Source: Edaphobacter sp. 12200R-103 (GTDB taxonomy: Bacteria; Acidobacteriota; Terriglobia; Terriglobales; Acidobacteriaceae). Taken from it: DNA of 64,000 bases. The DNA is taken from the NCBI RefSeq assembly GCF_010093025.1, contig NZ_CP048114.1, forward strand, positions 62,001 to 126,000, given 5' to 3'. The translations under genes were made by a program, and so were the position numbers. Under the pieces are notes generated by a model. That model ran no database searches. It saw nothing but the letters and a program-made list of their open reading frames with translations, and was not told where the DNA came from. Below, piece by piece: positions 16,745 through 25,794 of the stretch. Numbering within the stretch: position 1 is the stretch's first letter; each line of letters begins with the position of its first letter.

Positions 16745-17809
16745 TTAGGGTTTGGCCTCAGGCGGATTCAATTTCGGGTTCTGCCTCTGGTTCCACTGCG
16801 GCTTGAACTCCGAGTCGGCAAGCCATCGGATGGGCCCGGCCATGGATGCGATAGCGCTGGTCATGTGGTTGAAGTCGATCGTCCGGATCTCGTCCGAGGT
16901 CTTGTGATAGTCGTGATGGAGTCCGAAGCTGGAGACGGTGTGGGCGATGATTCCCTGGCGCGCGAGGGCATAGTTGTCCGAGCGCTGAAAGAAGAGCTGG
17001 TCGGGATGAGGATCGTTGACCAGATGCGCTCCGTGACGGGCGAGTTCAGGGCCAAGATCGGACCGGGTATATCCGGTCAGCCATAACGTGCCGGGAGGGA
17101 CAGCAGGATCGGGACGTCCAATCATCTCGAACTCCAGGTTGGCGACGATCTGTGAGAGTGGCACAGGAGGATGATCAAGAAAGGCATGGTTCCCAAAACC
17201 GCCAATCTCCTCTGACCCGAAGAGCGCAAAGACAATCGTCCGCTTCGGGCGCTTTCCCGTTGCCAGCATGTGGGCCAGCGTCAGTACGGCCGTGGTTCCG
17301 GAGGCGTCGTCGTCGGCTCCGTTATAGATGACATCGCCTTTGCCTTCGGCTGCAACGCCAAGATGATCGAGGTGCGCCGTCAGCAGGATCGTCTCGCCCG
17401 GTATTGACGAGCCGCGAAGAATTCCAATGGCATTCCAGGTCTCCGTCCGCTGCGTGTTCTCAAAGCGGGAGAGATATTTTTGAAGCTGCGGAGGCAGGGC
17501 TGCGGGCACAGGTGCTTTCTGGATGTAGCTGCCATGATCTCCCCCAGGCTCGAGTCCGAGGGCCTGAAACTGCGACGCAGCAAACAAGGCAGCGATGTGT
17601 TCGTCTCGCGTAGCCGAACCGCGTCCGCGCAGCGCGTCGGAGGCGAGAAAGTCCATGTCGGCATGAACTTCCCGTTCCAGCGATGGGGGAAGAGGTGCTT
17701 TTTTCGACGGAGAAGAGTCGAAGGAATGAGCTGTTCCCGGCCACGCAATTACAAAAAAGCATAGAAACACTGACAGAAATCGCCAGGAACTGCATCGTTG
17801 TGCTGACAT
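16745..17809 (-). CDS. Exported M28-family zinc metallopeptidase
   Basis: A 354-residue secreted aminopeptidase-like enzyme. The start at 17809 gives a clean signal peptide (MSAQRC, then a hydrophobic core to about residue 26). The open frame runs another 68 codons up, but that part is a proline run antisense to the glycine linker of the next gene. Zinc ligands of the M28 fold are visible: LTAHLDHLG, NGADDDASGT, ALFGSEEIGGFG, later LEFEMIGR and SSFGLHHDYHKTSDE. It should trim peptides in the periplasm or outside. It is divergent from a lipoprotein gene, starting only 61 bases apart. Confidence 0.9.
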   Translation of the reverse strand: MSAQRCSSWRFLSVFLCFFVIAWPGTAHSFDSSPSKKAPLPPSLEREVHADMDFLASDALRGRGSATRDEHIAALFAASQFQALGLEPGGDHGSYIQKAPVPAALPPQLQKYLSRFENTQRTETWNAIGILRGSSIPGETILLTAHLDHLGVAAEGKGDVIYNGADDDASGTTAVLTLAHMLATGKRPKRTIVFALFGSEEIGGFGNHAFLDHPPVPLSQIVANLEFEMIGRPDPAVPPGTLWLTGYTRSDLGPELARHGAHLVNDPHPDQLFFQRSDNYALARQGIIAHTVSSFGLHHDYHKTSDEIRTIDFNHMTSAIASMAGPIRWLADSEFKPQWNQRQNPKLNPPEAKP

Positions 17810-17870
17810 GCCGGCGATTATAGATGAGGGTATGGTTGAAGCAGGCGGCATGAGGACAGGCAAGATACGG

Positions 17871-19013
17871 ATGATGCGGGCGATGCGGAACTGGGCGATG
17901 GTCAGAGGATTGCTTCTGACTGTAGGTGTGATGCTGACCGGCTGCGGCGGCTTCTTCGTTCCCCCGGATAATAGCGGAGGCGGGGGTGGTGGAGGAGGCG
18001 GTGGAACCACCACCGCACGCGTTTACGTCGCCAATGGCGCAACGGGAACGGTTTCAGGCTACTCCATCGGAGCTGCAAAGCTGACGGAGGTTCCGAATTC
18101 GCCGGTGACGCTGGGGTTTGCCCCGGTTGCTGCTGTCGTTTCCCCCAATAATGCCTTTCTGTATATCGCTGGCCCCGCATCCATCAGCGTGTATGCCATC
18201 AACTCTGACGGCTCCTTGACGGCACAGAACAACGGTGTGGTGATTTCAGTGGCGTCGATTGATATTTCCCCGGATGGAAAGTGGCTGTTCGGGCTGGACC
18301 TGATCCGGAACACGGTAGATCAGTTTCAGATTGACTCGTCCTCGGGAGGTCTGACGCCACTGACAACTGTTCCATACGATTCGTTGACAGGAAATATCAC
18401 TCCGCAGATGTTAAAGGTGTCTCCAGCGGGGAATTTGATCTTCTGTGCGCTGGGAAATGGAGGCGAACGCGTCTTTACCTTCGACCCCTCAAGCGGTACG
18501 CTGGCCTACGCCAACCAGGCTATACAACTGAATGCTTCGGGCACCAGCGACAACGCACTCGCGATCGACAGTACGGCATCGTATCTGTATGTCGCACGGA
18601 GCGGCACCAATGGAGGCATGGCTGTTTACTCAATTGGGGCAGGCGGCGTTTTGAACTCCGTTGCGGGATCACCTTTCGCGGCCGGAAACCGTCCCTTTTC
18701 TATCGTGCTGGATAAAACAGGCAAGTATCTGTACGTTGCCAATCGCACTGATAGTACGATCTCGGCTTATTCGATCGGGACAGGCTCCGCTCTGACTGCA
18801 GTATCAGGCTCTCCCTTTGGTGGCGGTCAGCAGGTGATCTCGTTGGGGGTAGACCCTGGGGGAACTTACCTGCTGGCGGGCGCTAATGGGGGAGGCCCGG
18901 ATCTGGCAATGTACGGCTTCGATGCAACAACTCCCGGGAAGCTAAACCTGACGACGAGCGTGGCTACCGATACAGATCCGGCCGGCGTGGTTGCAATCGC
19001 AGTCACCCATTAG
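17871..19013 (+). CDS. Beta-propeller lipoprotein (YncE/lactonase-like repeats)
   Basis: A lipoprotein of about 380 residues: a short basic N-terminus, hydrophobic core and lipobox LTGC, then a PPDNS segment and a run of ten Gly as a flexible tether. The rest is a series of about seven blades of 40-50 residues with repeated motifs such as ARVYVANGATGTVSGYSI, KYLYVANRTDSTISAYSI and GSPFAAGNRPFSI. This is the 7-bladed lactonase/YncE pattern common in Acidobacteria. Several Met starts lie close together; 17871 is chosen for a compact signal peptide. No catalytic residues can be assigned, so a binding or structural surface role is as likely as an enzyme. Confidence 0.85.
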   Translation: MMRAMRNWAMVRGLLLTVGVMLTGCGGFFVPPDNSGGGGGGGGGGTTTARVYVANGATGTVSGYSIGAAKLTEVPNSPVTLGFAPVAAVVSPNNAFLYIAGPASISVYAINSDGSLTAQNNGVVISVASIDISPDGKWLFGLDLIRNTVDQFQIDSSSGGLTPLTTVPYDSLTGNITPQMLKVSPAGNLIFCALGNGGERVFTFDPSSGTLAYANQAIQLNASGTSDNALAIDSTASYLYVARSGTNGGMAVYSIGAGGVLNSVAGSPFAAGNRPFSIVLDKTGKYLYVANRTDSTISAYSIGTGSALTAVSGSPFGGGQQVISLGVDPGGTYLLAGANGGGPDLAMYGFDATTPGKLNLTTSVATDTDPAGVVAIAVTH

Positions 19014-19079
19014 CAAAGGGGGTGCTTCAGCCGGTAACAGTCGCCACTTTTGGCGGCTGCTGCGGAGCAGCTCGATACT

Positions 19080-20321
19080 ATGGAAGAGGTTTCCTTGCGG
19101 GGCGTTGGGAGTTTTCGAATCATCACATATCTTTTCTCCAGGACCGGTGAGCGTTACGCCTCTGCGTGGCTTCGATACCTGGCTCTGAGTGTCTGCCTTT
19201 CGATCTGTCTGAGTGGTTGCTCCAGGCTGCGCCCCAAGCCCGCAGCCGAGTACGTTTACGTCACCTCCAAGCAGACCTACCTTCGCGATCGTGTCGCTGC
19301 GGTCTCAAATCGCACGGCTACCGTGCAGAACGGGGACAAGCTGCAGGTCCTCGAGAAGAGCCGTCGCTTTCTTCGAGTCAGAACGGAGAAGGGCGAGGAG
19401 GGCTGGCTGGATGATCGCGCCATTGCCACCCAGCAGGTCTATGACGAGTTCGAAGCGCTGAAGGGAGAACACGGCAAAGACCCGGTGGTAGCGACCGGAG
19501 TGGTGCGTGACGACGTGTATCTCCATACGAAGCCTGGCAGGGAGACGGACCGGCTCTTCCGGCTGATGGAAGGCGACAAGCTGAAGCTGCTGCGGCGCGC
19601 CAGCGTTGCAAAGCCTGTACCGTCCGGTCAGCGTCTCGCTCGCCCTTCGACCGTGCAAAAAGCTGCTTCGGATACTGCGGAGCAAGGACCTCCTCCGCCT
19701 GCGATGGAAGACTGGTGGTTGGTCGAGGACCCGAAGGGGAGGACCGGTTGGCTCTACGGCCGTATGATGGATGTGGATGTTCCCGATGCGATTATGCGGT
19801 ACTCCGAGGGCCAGCGCGTGGTCGGCGCCTACGTGCTCACCAGGGTCAATGATCCCGAGGCGCCCCAGGAGGACAAGGATGTTCCGGTCTACGTGACCGT
19901 GCTGAGCCCGTATACAGCGGGTCTGCCGTACGACTTCAATCAGGTCCGGGTCTTCATCTGGAACGTGAAGAAGCATCGCTACGAGACGGGCTTCCGTGAG
20001 CGAAATATCGAAGGCTATCTGCCGGTAAAGGTTACAAGGGAGAAGGATCCGTACGGAAAGGCCCCCGCCTCCATGACCGAGGCGCCGACCTTCAGCTATC
20101 GAGTGCTTGCCGCTGACGCTCCCCCGGTTATTCCTGACCCTGTGACCGGTATTGCCACTCCTACAAAGACGAACCTGAAGACCTACCGGCTGGAAGGGAA
20201 TCTGGTACGTCGCGTGATCGCGCCTGATACGACACCTCCAGAGGACGCTCATCCGGAGCCTGTGAAGGAAAAGAAGAAGACCGCCAGGGCCTCCGTTTCG
20301 CGGCGCAGGCATCGACGTTGA
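19080..20321 (+). CDS. Lipoprotein with two bacterial SH3 domains
   Basis: About 413 residues. A hydrophobic segment ends in a lipobox LSGC (Cys 47 from this start), so it is membrane-tethered outside the cytoplasm. Two SH3b-like regions follow: about 60-115 (TYLRDRVAAVSNRTATVQNG, then EGWLDDR) and about 145-240 (DDVYLHTKPGRETDRLFRLM to GRTGWLYGRMM). A lysine/arginine-rich tail ends the protein. SH3b domains usually bind peptidoglycan or peptides, so a cell-envelope role is likely. The start is uncertain; a frame extension to 19050 overlaps a small hairpin (19042-19055) after the previous gene. Confidence 0.75.
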   Translation: MEEVSLRGVGSFRIITYLFSRTGERYASAWLRYLALSVCLSICLSGCSRLRPKPAAEYVYVTSKQTYLRDRVAAVSNRTATVQNGDKLQVLEKSRRFLRVRTEKGEEGWLDDRAIATQQVYDEFEALKGEHGKDPVVATGVVRDDVYLHTKPGRETDRLFRLMEGDKLKLLRRASVAKPVPSGQRLARPSTVQKAASDTAEQGPPPPAMEDWWLVEDPKGRTGWLYGRMMDVDVPDAIMRYSEGQRVVGAYVLTRVNDPEAPQEDKDVPVYVTVLSPYTAGLPYDFNQVRVFIWNVKKHRYETGFRERNIEGYLPVKVTREKDPYGKAPASMTEAPTFSYRVLAADAPPVIPDPVTGIATPTKTNLKTYRLEGNLVRRVIAPDTTPPEDAHPEPVKEKKKTARASVSRRRHRR

Positions 20322-20367
20322 AACAGGCCTGACCGGAGAGCTCGAACCCGTGATGCAGGATTCGAAC

Positions 20368-21525
20368 TCAGGCGTAGAAGGCGCGGATGGCTGCGACCAC
20401 AGTCTCCTGCTCGTCGGGACGAAGTTCAGAAAACATTGGCAGGGCGAGGACCTCCTCAGCCGCCTTTTCGCTGATAGGGAAGTCCCCGGCACGGTAGCCG
20501 AGTTGCGTCAGGCTGGTCTGCAGGTGCAGGGGCAGGGGATAGTAGATCTCGCTTCCGATCTGCCGCTCGGTCAGATACTGGCGAAGAGCATCCCGGCGTG
20601 GCACACGGATGACGTACTGGTGAAAGACATGCGTGGCCCGCAGATCGGTGTAAGGCAGCACGATGCCTTCCTGTGTGGTGAGCCCGGCAAGTCCGGCACG
20701 GATAAAAAGCTCGTCGTAATGATTGGCAATCTGCCTCCGTTGTTCGTTCCATCGTGGAAGATGACGCAGCTTGACCTCGAGCACGGCCGCCTGCAGGGAG
20801 TCCAGTCGCGAGTTCCAGCCGATTTCATCGTGGTAGTAGCGGCGCCGCATTCCATGGGAGCGCAGCATTCTGATGCGTTCAGCCAGTTGCTCCGACCCGG
20901 TGGTGACCAGGCCGGCCTCACCAAAGGCGCTGAGATTTTTTGTGGGATAGAAGCTGAATGCGGCCAGATCTCCGAGGCTGCCGGCAGGCTGCCCGTTCCA
21001 GGCGGCCCCGAAGGCCTGCGCGGCATCTTCGATCAAAATCAGACCATATCGCTGCTGGAGGTGGCGGAAGGCGTCCCAGTCGGCGCATTGTCCGTAGAGG
21101 TGGACCGGAAGCACTGCTTTGATCTTTGTGTCCGGCAGGGACCGGATCGCCTCTTCGACGGCGTCGGCGGAGAGATTGAAGGTGCGCGGGTCGATGTCGG
21201 CCAGAATCGCCCGGCCGCCGCAATGCACGATGGAACTGACAGATGCAAAGAAGCTGAAGGGAGTCGTGATAACGGTATCGCCCGCCCCTACCCCCGCAGC
21301 GGCCAGGCTAAGCCAGAGCGCATCGGTGCCACTGCCACAGCCGATGGCGTGCGGTACCTGGCAGGCGCGAGCCGCAGCCTTTTCAAAGGAGTCGACCGCC
21401 GGCCCAAGGATGAACTTCTGAGAATCGCAGACCTCTTCAATGGCAGAGAGGACTTCGTTGCGAATGGAAGCGTATTGCCGGGCGAAGTCCAGCATGGGAA
21501 CGGGTTGAAGAGTTTGCGGGGCCAC
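20368..21525 (-). CDS. DegT/DnrJ/EryC1/StrS PLP-dependent aminotransferase
   Basis: A 385-residue sugar aminotransferase that transfers an amino group to a nucleotide-linked keto-sugar. The PLP-binding Lys is in SFYPTKNLSAFGEAG. GSGTDALWLSLAAAG, PFSFFASVSSIVHCGG and EDAAQAFGA are the family's cofactor segments. The start used is GTG at 21525, directly after AAGGGG with almost no spacing; ATG at 21495 (MLDFARQY) is a good alternative. It stands alone, so the sugar pathway (O-antigen, exopolysaccharide or glycan) is unknown. Confidence 0.9.
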   Translation of the reverse strand: MAPQTLQPVPMLDFARQYASIRNEVLSAIEEVCDSQKFILGPAVDSFEKAAARACQVPHAIGCGSGTDALWLSLAAAGVGAGDTVITTPFSFFASVSSIVHCGGRAILADIDPRTFNLSADAVEEAIRSLPDTKIKAVLPVHLYGQCADWDAFRHLQQRYGLILIEDAAQAFGAAWNGQPAGSLGDLAAFSFYPTKNLSAFGEAGLVTTGSEQLAERIRMLRSHGMRRRYYHDEIGWNSRLDSLQAAVLEVKLRHLPRWNEQRRQIANHYDELFIRAGLAGLTTQEGIVLPYTDLRATHVFHQYVIRVPRRDALRQYLTERQIGSEIYYPLPLHLQTSLTQLGYRAGDFPISEKAAEEVLALPMFSELRPDEQETVVAAIRAFYA

Positions 21526-21766
21526 CCCTTGATGGTAATTCGTTATTCTTCAGCGGAAGAGTCCTCCCGGGGTTTTGCTGCGTCTAAAGCTATGGACACC
21601 TCGGTTCGGAATCTTCCGTAAGTTGAAAATTGCGGAAGATGCTCGTATCGTGGAACCTCTTGGCTTCGTTCTCAGGGGGACGTTAACTGCGTTTCACTGA
21701 AGGGCTTGAAGTTTGGCGGGATCTTTAAAATCTTTTTGGAAATTTACAGCTAAGGAGATCGGCACC

Positions 21767-22111
21767 ATGGAATCAAAGCCGGCACAGAATATTCAGGATA
21801 CTTTTCTCAACACTGTCCGCAAGGACAAGAGCCCGATCACAATCTATCTTGTGAGTGGCGTTAAATTGACTGGAAAGATCCGCTCATTCGATAAGTACTC
21901 GGTTCTGCTGGAGAACAACAGCCAGGAACAGTTGATCTTCAAGCATGCGATCTCTACCGTCGTCAGCGGGCGTATGGGCGGAGGCCATGGAGAACCGAAG
22001 AGCGATTTCCGGACGTCCTCTTCCTCACCGCAGCCGGTCTCCCCGGGGAGTTCTGCTGCTTCTCCGTCGTCGAATGTTGCTGAGGTCGCAGGCGCCTCGT
22101 CAACGCGTTAA
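21767..22111 (+). CDS. hfq: RNA chaperone Hfq
   Basis: A 114-residue Sm-like hexameric RNA chaperone. Sm1 ([20 protein letters not shown]) and the Sm2 segment FKHAISTVV are intact, as are the distal-face residues around QDTFLNT. ATG 21767 follows AAGGAG (21752-21757) at 9 bases. The C-terminal 40 residues are Ser/Pro-rich and disordered, longer than the minimal Hfq core, as in several proteobacteria. It is followed directly by hflX, the same order as in E. coli. Confidence 0.95.
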   Translation: MESKPAQNIQDTFLNTVRKDKSPITIYLVSGVKLTGKIRSFDKYSVLLENNSQEQLIFKHAISTVVSGRMGGGHGEPKSDFRTSSSSPQPVSPGSSAASPSSNVAEVAGASSTR

Positions 22112-22166
22112 GATCTTCCTGCTGATGGTCCTCAGGGATGTTCACTAGAACTTCATGAGGTCCCCG

Positions 22167-23645
22167 ATGACTCTTGTGAATACGTCGAATTCGGGCGCTG
22201 CCGATCCTGCCCACTTCCGAAAGCAACGGATAGGGTCGGCAGCGCCGTTCCACAACCAAAGTAGCCCGGAACGGGCCGTTCTCGTCGCGGTCGCCTTTAC
22301 GAACTCCCGGCGGCGATTGACGGCGACGGTCAGCCAGGCGCGCAAGGCTGCGGCAGTTCAGGCCGAGGCAGAATCGTCGCGAGGATCGCTTTCCGCAGAC
22401 AGATCCATCCTTGAGAATGCAAGATCAAGCTCCGAAGGTGCGGAGCTCGACTTCGACGCTTCTCTCGCGGAGTTTCAGGAGCTGACCCGAAGCGCGGGCG
22501 CCGAGATAGCGGCGACTGTCGTTCAACATCGTGCCCGGCCTGATCCGGCTACCCTGGTCGGACAGGGTAAGCTCGACGAGATCGCCGGAATCGTGGCTTC
22601 GGTCAACGCCGATCTCGTTCTCTTCGACCATGATCTGACCCCTTCGCAGATGCGAAATCTCGAGGCTCGGCTCGACACCAGGGTAATCGATCGCACCCAG
22701 TTGATTTTGGACATCTTTGCCCGTCATGCCCGGACGAGAGAGGGGCAGCTGCAGGTGGAACTGGCGCAGCTGGAATATCAGCTCCCCCGCCTGGCAGGAA
22801 GGGGCAAAAGCATGAGCCAGCTGGGCGGCGGAATCGGTACTCGCGGTCCTGGTGAGACGCAGCTGGAGACGGACCGCCGCAAGATCGGCCTCCGCATCCA
22901 TCATGTGAAGCAGCAGCTGGAGTCGGTCAGACGCATCCGCCGGCAGCAGCGCCAGCGACGCGAGGCCGTTCCGGTTCCGGTCGTGGCTCTCGTGGGTTAC
23001 ACCAACGCCGGAAAGAGCACGCTGTTCAATGCACTAACGGAAGCCGGTGTCCTCGAGTCTTCGAGGATGTTCGCTACGCTCGACCCAAAGCTGAAACAGC
23101 TGCAACTTCCCTCCCGCCGCAAGATCCTTCTCTCGGACACAGTGGGCTTTATACGGAACCTTCCCCATACCCTGGTGACCAGCTTTCGGGCCACATTGGA
23201 AGAGGTGGAGCGGGCGGAGCTGCTGCTGCATGTCCGCGATGTCTCAAGCCCCATGCTGGACGAACAGAAGATTGAGGTAGAAAAGGTGCTGGCAGAGCTG
23301 GAGGTAACCGGGAAACCTGTGATCGAGGTCATGAATAAGGCCGACCTGCTGCCCACCGGAGAGACCGCGATGCCTCCGCAAGAAGGGCGGGTATGGGTCT
23401 CGGCGCTGACCGGACAGGGGCTCGATGATCTCCTGAAAGCGATTGATGAGAGTCTGGTGATCGATCCGGTCATCGAAAGCACCTTCTGCCTGCCGCAATC
23501 GGAGGGGAGCGTCCTGGCTGCTCTTGAGGGAGGGGCAGTCCTGCGCGGAAAACAGTTTGAGGGCAATGATGTTCTGTTGACGGCAAAAGGGCCGGCATCC
23601 CTGCTGAACCGGTATAGGCGCTTTCGCGTGAATCAGCCTTCGTGA
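22167..23645 (+). CDS. hflX: GTPase HflX
   Basis: A ribosome-splitting GTPase acting on stalled ribosomes. The N-terminal HflX domain (with [17 protein letters not shown]) leads to the glycine-rich linker [19 protein letters not shown]. The GTPase domain has GYTNAGKST (G1), [11 protein letters not shown] (G3) and NKAD (G4). The protein is about 492 residues from ATG 22167, which has GAGG 5 bases upstream; ATG 22155 is also possible. The first 35-40 residues are poorly conserved and their DNA forms a 15-bp hairpin. Likely cotranscribed with hfq. Confidence 0.93.
   Translation: MTLVNTSNSGAADPAHFRKQRIGSAAPFHNQSSPERAVLVAVAFTNSRRRLTATVSQARKAAAVQAEAESSRGSLSADRSILENARSSSEGAELDFDASLAEFQELTRSAGAEIAATVVQHRARPDPATLVGQGKLDEIAGIVASVNADLVLFDHDLTPSQMRNLEARLDTRVIDRTQLILDIFARHARTREGQLQVELAQLEYQLPRLAGRGKSMSQLGGGIGTRGPGETQLETDRRKIGLRIHHVKQQLESVRRIRRQQRQRREAVPVPVVALVGYTNAGKSTLFNALTEAGVLESSRMFATLDPKLKQLQLPSRRKILLSDTVGFIRNLPHTLVTSFRATLEEVERAELLLHVRDVSSPMLDEQKIEVEKVLAELEVTGKPVIEVMNKADLLPTGETAMPPQEGRVWVSALTGQGLDDLLKAIDESLVIDPVIESTFCLPQSEGSVLAALEGGAVLRGKQFEGNDVLLTAKGPASLLNRYRRFRVNQPS
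22194..22246 (+). other. Strong RNA hairpin at the start of hflX
   Basis: Positions 22194-22208 pair with 22232-22246 in a 15-bp stem (one G-U pair) and a 23-base loop, beginning 27 bases after the chosen hflX ATG. Such a stem could slow or gate translation, or be an RNase E target between hfq and hflX messages. Confidence 0.5.
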
Positions 23646-23653
23646 AATCGAAG

Positions 23654-23675
23654 AAGGAGCAGATTCAGGCTCCTT
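23654..23675 (+). terminator. Hairpin after hflX
   Basis: AAGGAGC (23654-23660) pairs with GCTCCTT (23669-23675), 9 bases after the hflX stop. There is no T-run, so termination strength is uncertain. Confidence 0.5.
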
Positions 23676-24010
23676 AACTAGCATAGGCCGCCTGACGGGG
23701 AGCGGAGGTGGTGTCCCCTGCCACGCGACCTATGTGACCCAGAAAATAGGGTCCGGGTGGTAAGTCGATTCTACGATTTTCAGCAGGGAAGAGCAAAGGG
23801 AATTCCAGGGCGGAAGGTCGATTCGATGATCGCACAGTAGTTCGTTTACCGATTTATTCCAGATTGACACTACTGCAAATGCTTTGCTAAAAGTAGATGT
23901 ACCGCAATCTGCACAACAGGCCCAAACCTGTAACGCTTCGAAGTATTTATGCTTGTCTGAACGGCTTATCTCAAGAAGACTCTCGGAGCGATCGCAGTCG
24001 AAATCCCTAC
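23676..24010 (+). promoter_or_regulatory. Gap before the ATP synthase operon, with a -35 element
   Basis: No firm gene. A perfect -35 TTGACA lies at 23864-23869 with a weak -10 (GCTAAA, 23886-23891, 16-base spacer), a candidate promoter for the atp operon about 120 bases before its first gene. A 53-codon minus-strand frame with a GTG start (23674-23835) reads smoothly but has no support and is not called. Confidence 0.4.
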
Positions 24011-24478
24011 ATGGATCAGATACTCAAAGAACTCGGTGGACTTGTGCTCGGCTCTGTGCCGACGATGGTTCTCTTCATCCTTTTGGTGATCGCATATGGG
24101 CTGCTGGTTCGCCGGCCGCTCGATCGCATCCTGGCTGAGCGTCACGCCCGCACCGCTGGAGCAATGGAGCAGGCAAGGGGCGCAATTGCTGCTGCTGAAG
24201 CCGAGACGGGCGCCTACGAAGAGAAGCTTCGCAAGGCGAAGGCCGAGCTCTTTGAGGCTCGTGAACGCCGCCTGAAGCAGTGGGCCGCAGAGCGCGAGTC
24301 TGCGCTTGAGCAGGTTCGCCAGTCGTCTCAGCAGCGTGTTGCCTCGGCCCGGCAGGGAATTGAGCAGAGCGTGACGGAGGCTAAGTCTCAAATTGAGATC
24401 GCAAGCTCCGACCTCGGTGCGCGCATCCTTTCGGCCGTACTCCCTGCCAGCGTTGCAGCCGCGGAGGTTGCACGATGA
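24011..24478 (+). CDS. atpF': ATP synthase F0 subunit b'
   Basis: One of the two peripheral-stalk subunits. The 155-residue protein has one N-terminal membrane helix (about residues 13-31, SVPTMVLFILLVIAYGLLV) and then a long Ala/Glu/Arg-rich coiled coil to the C-terminus. Paired b' and b genes imply a heterodimeric stalk as in cyanobacteria and alphaproteobacteria. ATG 24011 is chosen because the frame upstream to 23897 reads as non-membrane leader. Its end overlaps the next gene by 4 bases. Confidence 0.88.
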   Translation: MDQILKELGGLVLGSVPTMVLFILLVIAYGLLVRRPLDRILAERHARTAGAMEQARGAIAAAEAETGAYEEKLRKAKAELFEARERRLKQWAAERESALEQVRQSSQQRVASARQGIEQSVTEAKSQIEIASSDLGARILSAVLPASVAAAEVAR

Positions 24479-25200
24479 AGGCGCTCCGGTTTAGCAAGAC
24501 CCTGATCCCTGCTGCTGTTCTCGCTCTGTTGTTGGCAAGCGGGGCCCCCCGCCTGCATGGGCAGGAGGCTGCGCCTGTAGCTGCCGCTCAAAGTGGAAGT
24601 GAAGCGGTGCCGGCGACTCATGAGACTGAGAAGCAGGAAGAGCATAGCGACGAAGAGGCGTTTCGCCACTCCGCCGCGGTGAAGGCGCTGGGTGCAAAGT
24701 TCGGCCTCGATGCCGAGCAGGCAGCCACGGCGTTCAGCGTGGTTAACTTTGCAGTTCTGGCGCTGGCAGTTCTCTGGTTCCTCTTCAAGTCGCTCCCAAA
24801 GGTGTTTCGCAATCGCAACACGGCGCTCGAGAAGCATCTGGTGGAGGCTCGCGCTGCAAGCGCAGAAGCAAGCAGCCGCCTGGGAAGCGTAGAGGCGCGG
24901 TTGAGCAAGCTGGATGAGCAGATCGCCTCCATGCGCGCGCAGGCAGAGAAGGATGCTCAGCTTGAGGAGCAGCGGATGAAGGCCTCCGTGGAAGAAGAGA
25001 AGCAGAAGATTCTCGAGGCGGCAGAGCAGGAGATCTCCGCGGCGACGTCGCAGGCGAGACGGCAGATTCAGCAGTATGCAGCCGATCTGGCGATCGATCA
25101 GGCAGCCAAGAAGCTGGTGGTTTCGGCAGAGACCGATCGCATCCTGGTGCAGGAGTTCGCCCGTCGTCTGGGAGCTGATGTGGAAGGAGGGCGCAACTGA
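24475..25200 (+). CDS. atpF: ATP synthase F0 subunit b, with an N-terminal extension
   Basis: A 241-residue stalk subunit, longer than the usual 156-170. Residues 1-30 look like a signal peptide or extra membrane helix (LIPAAVLALLLASGA) and are followed by an acidic linker rich in Glu/His. The expected membrane helix is at about 86-104 (AFSVVNFAVLALAVLWFLF), then the coiled coil with the dimer and delta-binding parts. The extension places residues 30-80 on the periplasmic side if the first segment is cleaved or spans the membrane. It starts at an ATGA overlap with b' and its stop overlaps atpH. Confidence 0.9.
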   Translation: MKALRFSKTLIPAAVLALLLASGAPRLHGQEAAPVAAAQSGSEAVPATHETEKQEEHSDEEAFRHSAAVKALGAKFGLDAEQAATAFSVVNFAVLALAVLWFLFKSLPKVFRNRNTALEKHLVEARAASAEASSRLGSVEARLSKLDEQIASMRAQAEKDAQLEEQRMKASVEEEKQKILEAAEQEISAATSQARRQIQQYAADLAIDQAAKKLVVSAETDRILVQEFARRLGADVEGGRN

Positions 25201-25742
25201 TGTCCGTAATTGCACTCCGTTACGCTCACGCCTTCGCTTCGGTTGTGGCATCCCAGAAGCTCGACAGGGCTGCGGTTCAGCAGCAGCTCAACGACTTTCG
25301 CGGAACCTTTCAGGGCAGCCGGGAGTTGCGCGAAGTTCTCGCCGATCCGGCGATTCCGAGAGAGCAGAAGCTAAAGGTGCTTGACGCGATTGCTCCAAAG
25401 ATTGGTATGGCTCCTCAGGTCCGGAATTTCATCGCCGTCGTCATGGATCATGACCGGATGGCAGACCTGGGAGAGATCCTCGACGAGTACTTTGTCGTCG
25501 CTGACGAAGATGCCGGTTTATCTGAGGCCGAGATCGTCAGCGCACGTGAACTCAACGATGAGGATCGGGCGCAGCTGGAGTCCCAGGTGGCTAAGCTGGC
25601 CGGCGGCAGTATTCGGGCGACTTATCGGCAGGACCCATCGCTGTTGGGCGGTGCGGTAGTGCGGATCGGATCGACGGTGTACGACGGCTCTATCCGGGCG
25701 CAGCTGGAACGGTTGAAGCAGCGGCTGGTAAGCGCGCAGTGA
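25200..25742 (+). CDS. atpH: ATP synthase F1 subunit delta
   Basis: The 180-residue OSCP-like subunit that joins the alpha3beta3 head to the peripheral stalk. The N-terminal six-helix domain begins ALRYAHAFASVV, and the conserved C-terminal stretch is GGAVVRIGSTVYDGSIRAQL. Length is normal. Its ATG shares one base with the atpF stop (TGATG), so translation is coupled. Confidence 0.94.
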   Translation: MSVIALRYAHAFASVVASQKLDRAAVQQQLNDFRGTFQGSRELREVLADPAIPREQKLKVLDAIAPKIGMAPQVRNFIAVVMDHDRMADLGEILDEYFVVADEDAGLSEAEIVSARELNDEDRAQLESQVAKLAGGSIRATYRQDPSLLGGAVVRIGSTVYDGSIRAQLERLKQRLVSAQ

Positions 25743-25794
25743 GCTGGAACGCATTTCTGAAAAGATATTGATACGAGGCGAGTAGAAGGAAGAC

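Noticed and set aside
23674..23835. 53-codon minus-strand gene between hflX and atpF'
   Set aside because: Reads smoothly but lacks a ribosome site and any recognisable similarity; overlaps the hflX terminator hairpin.
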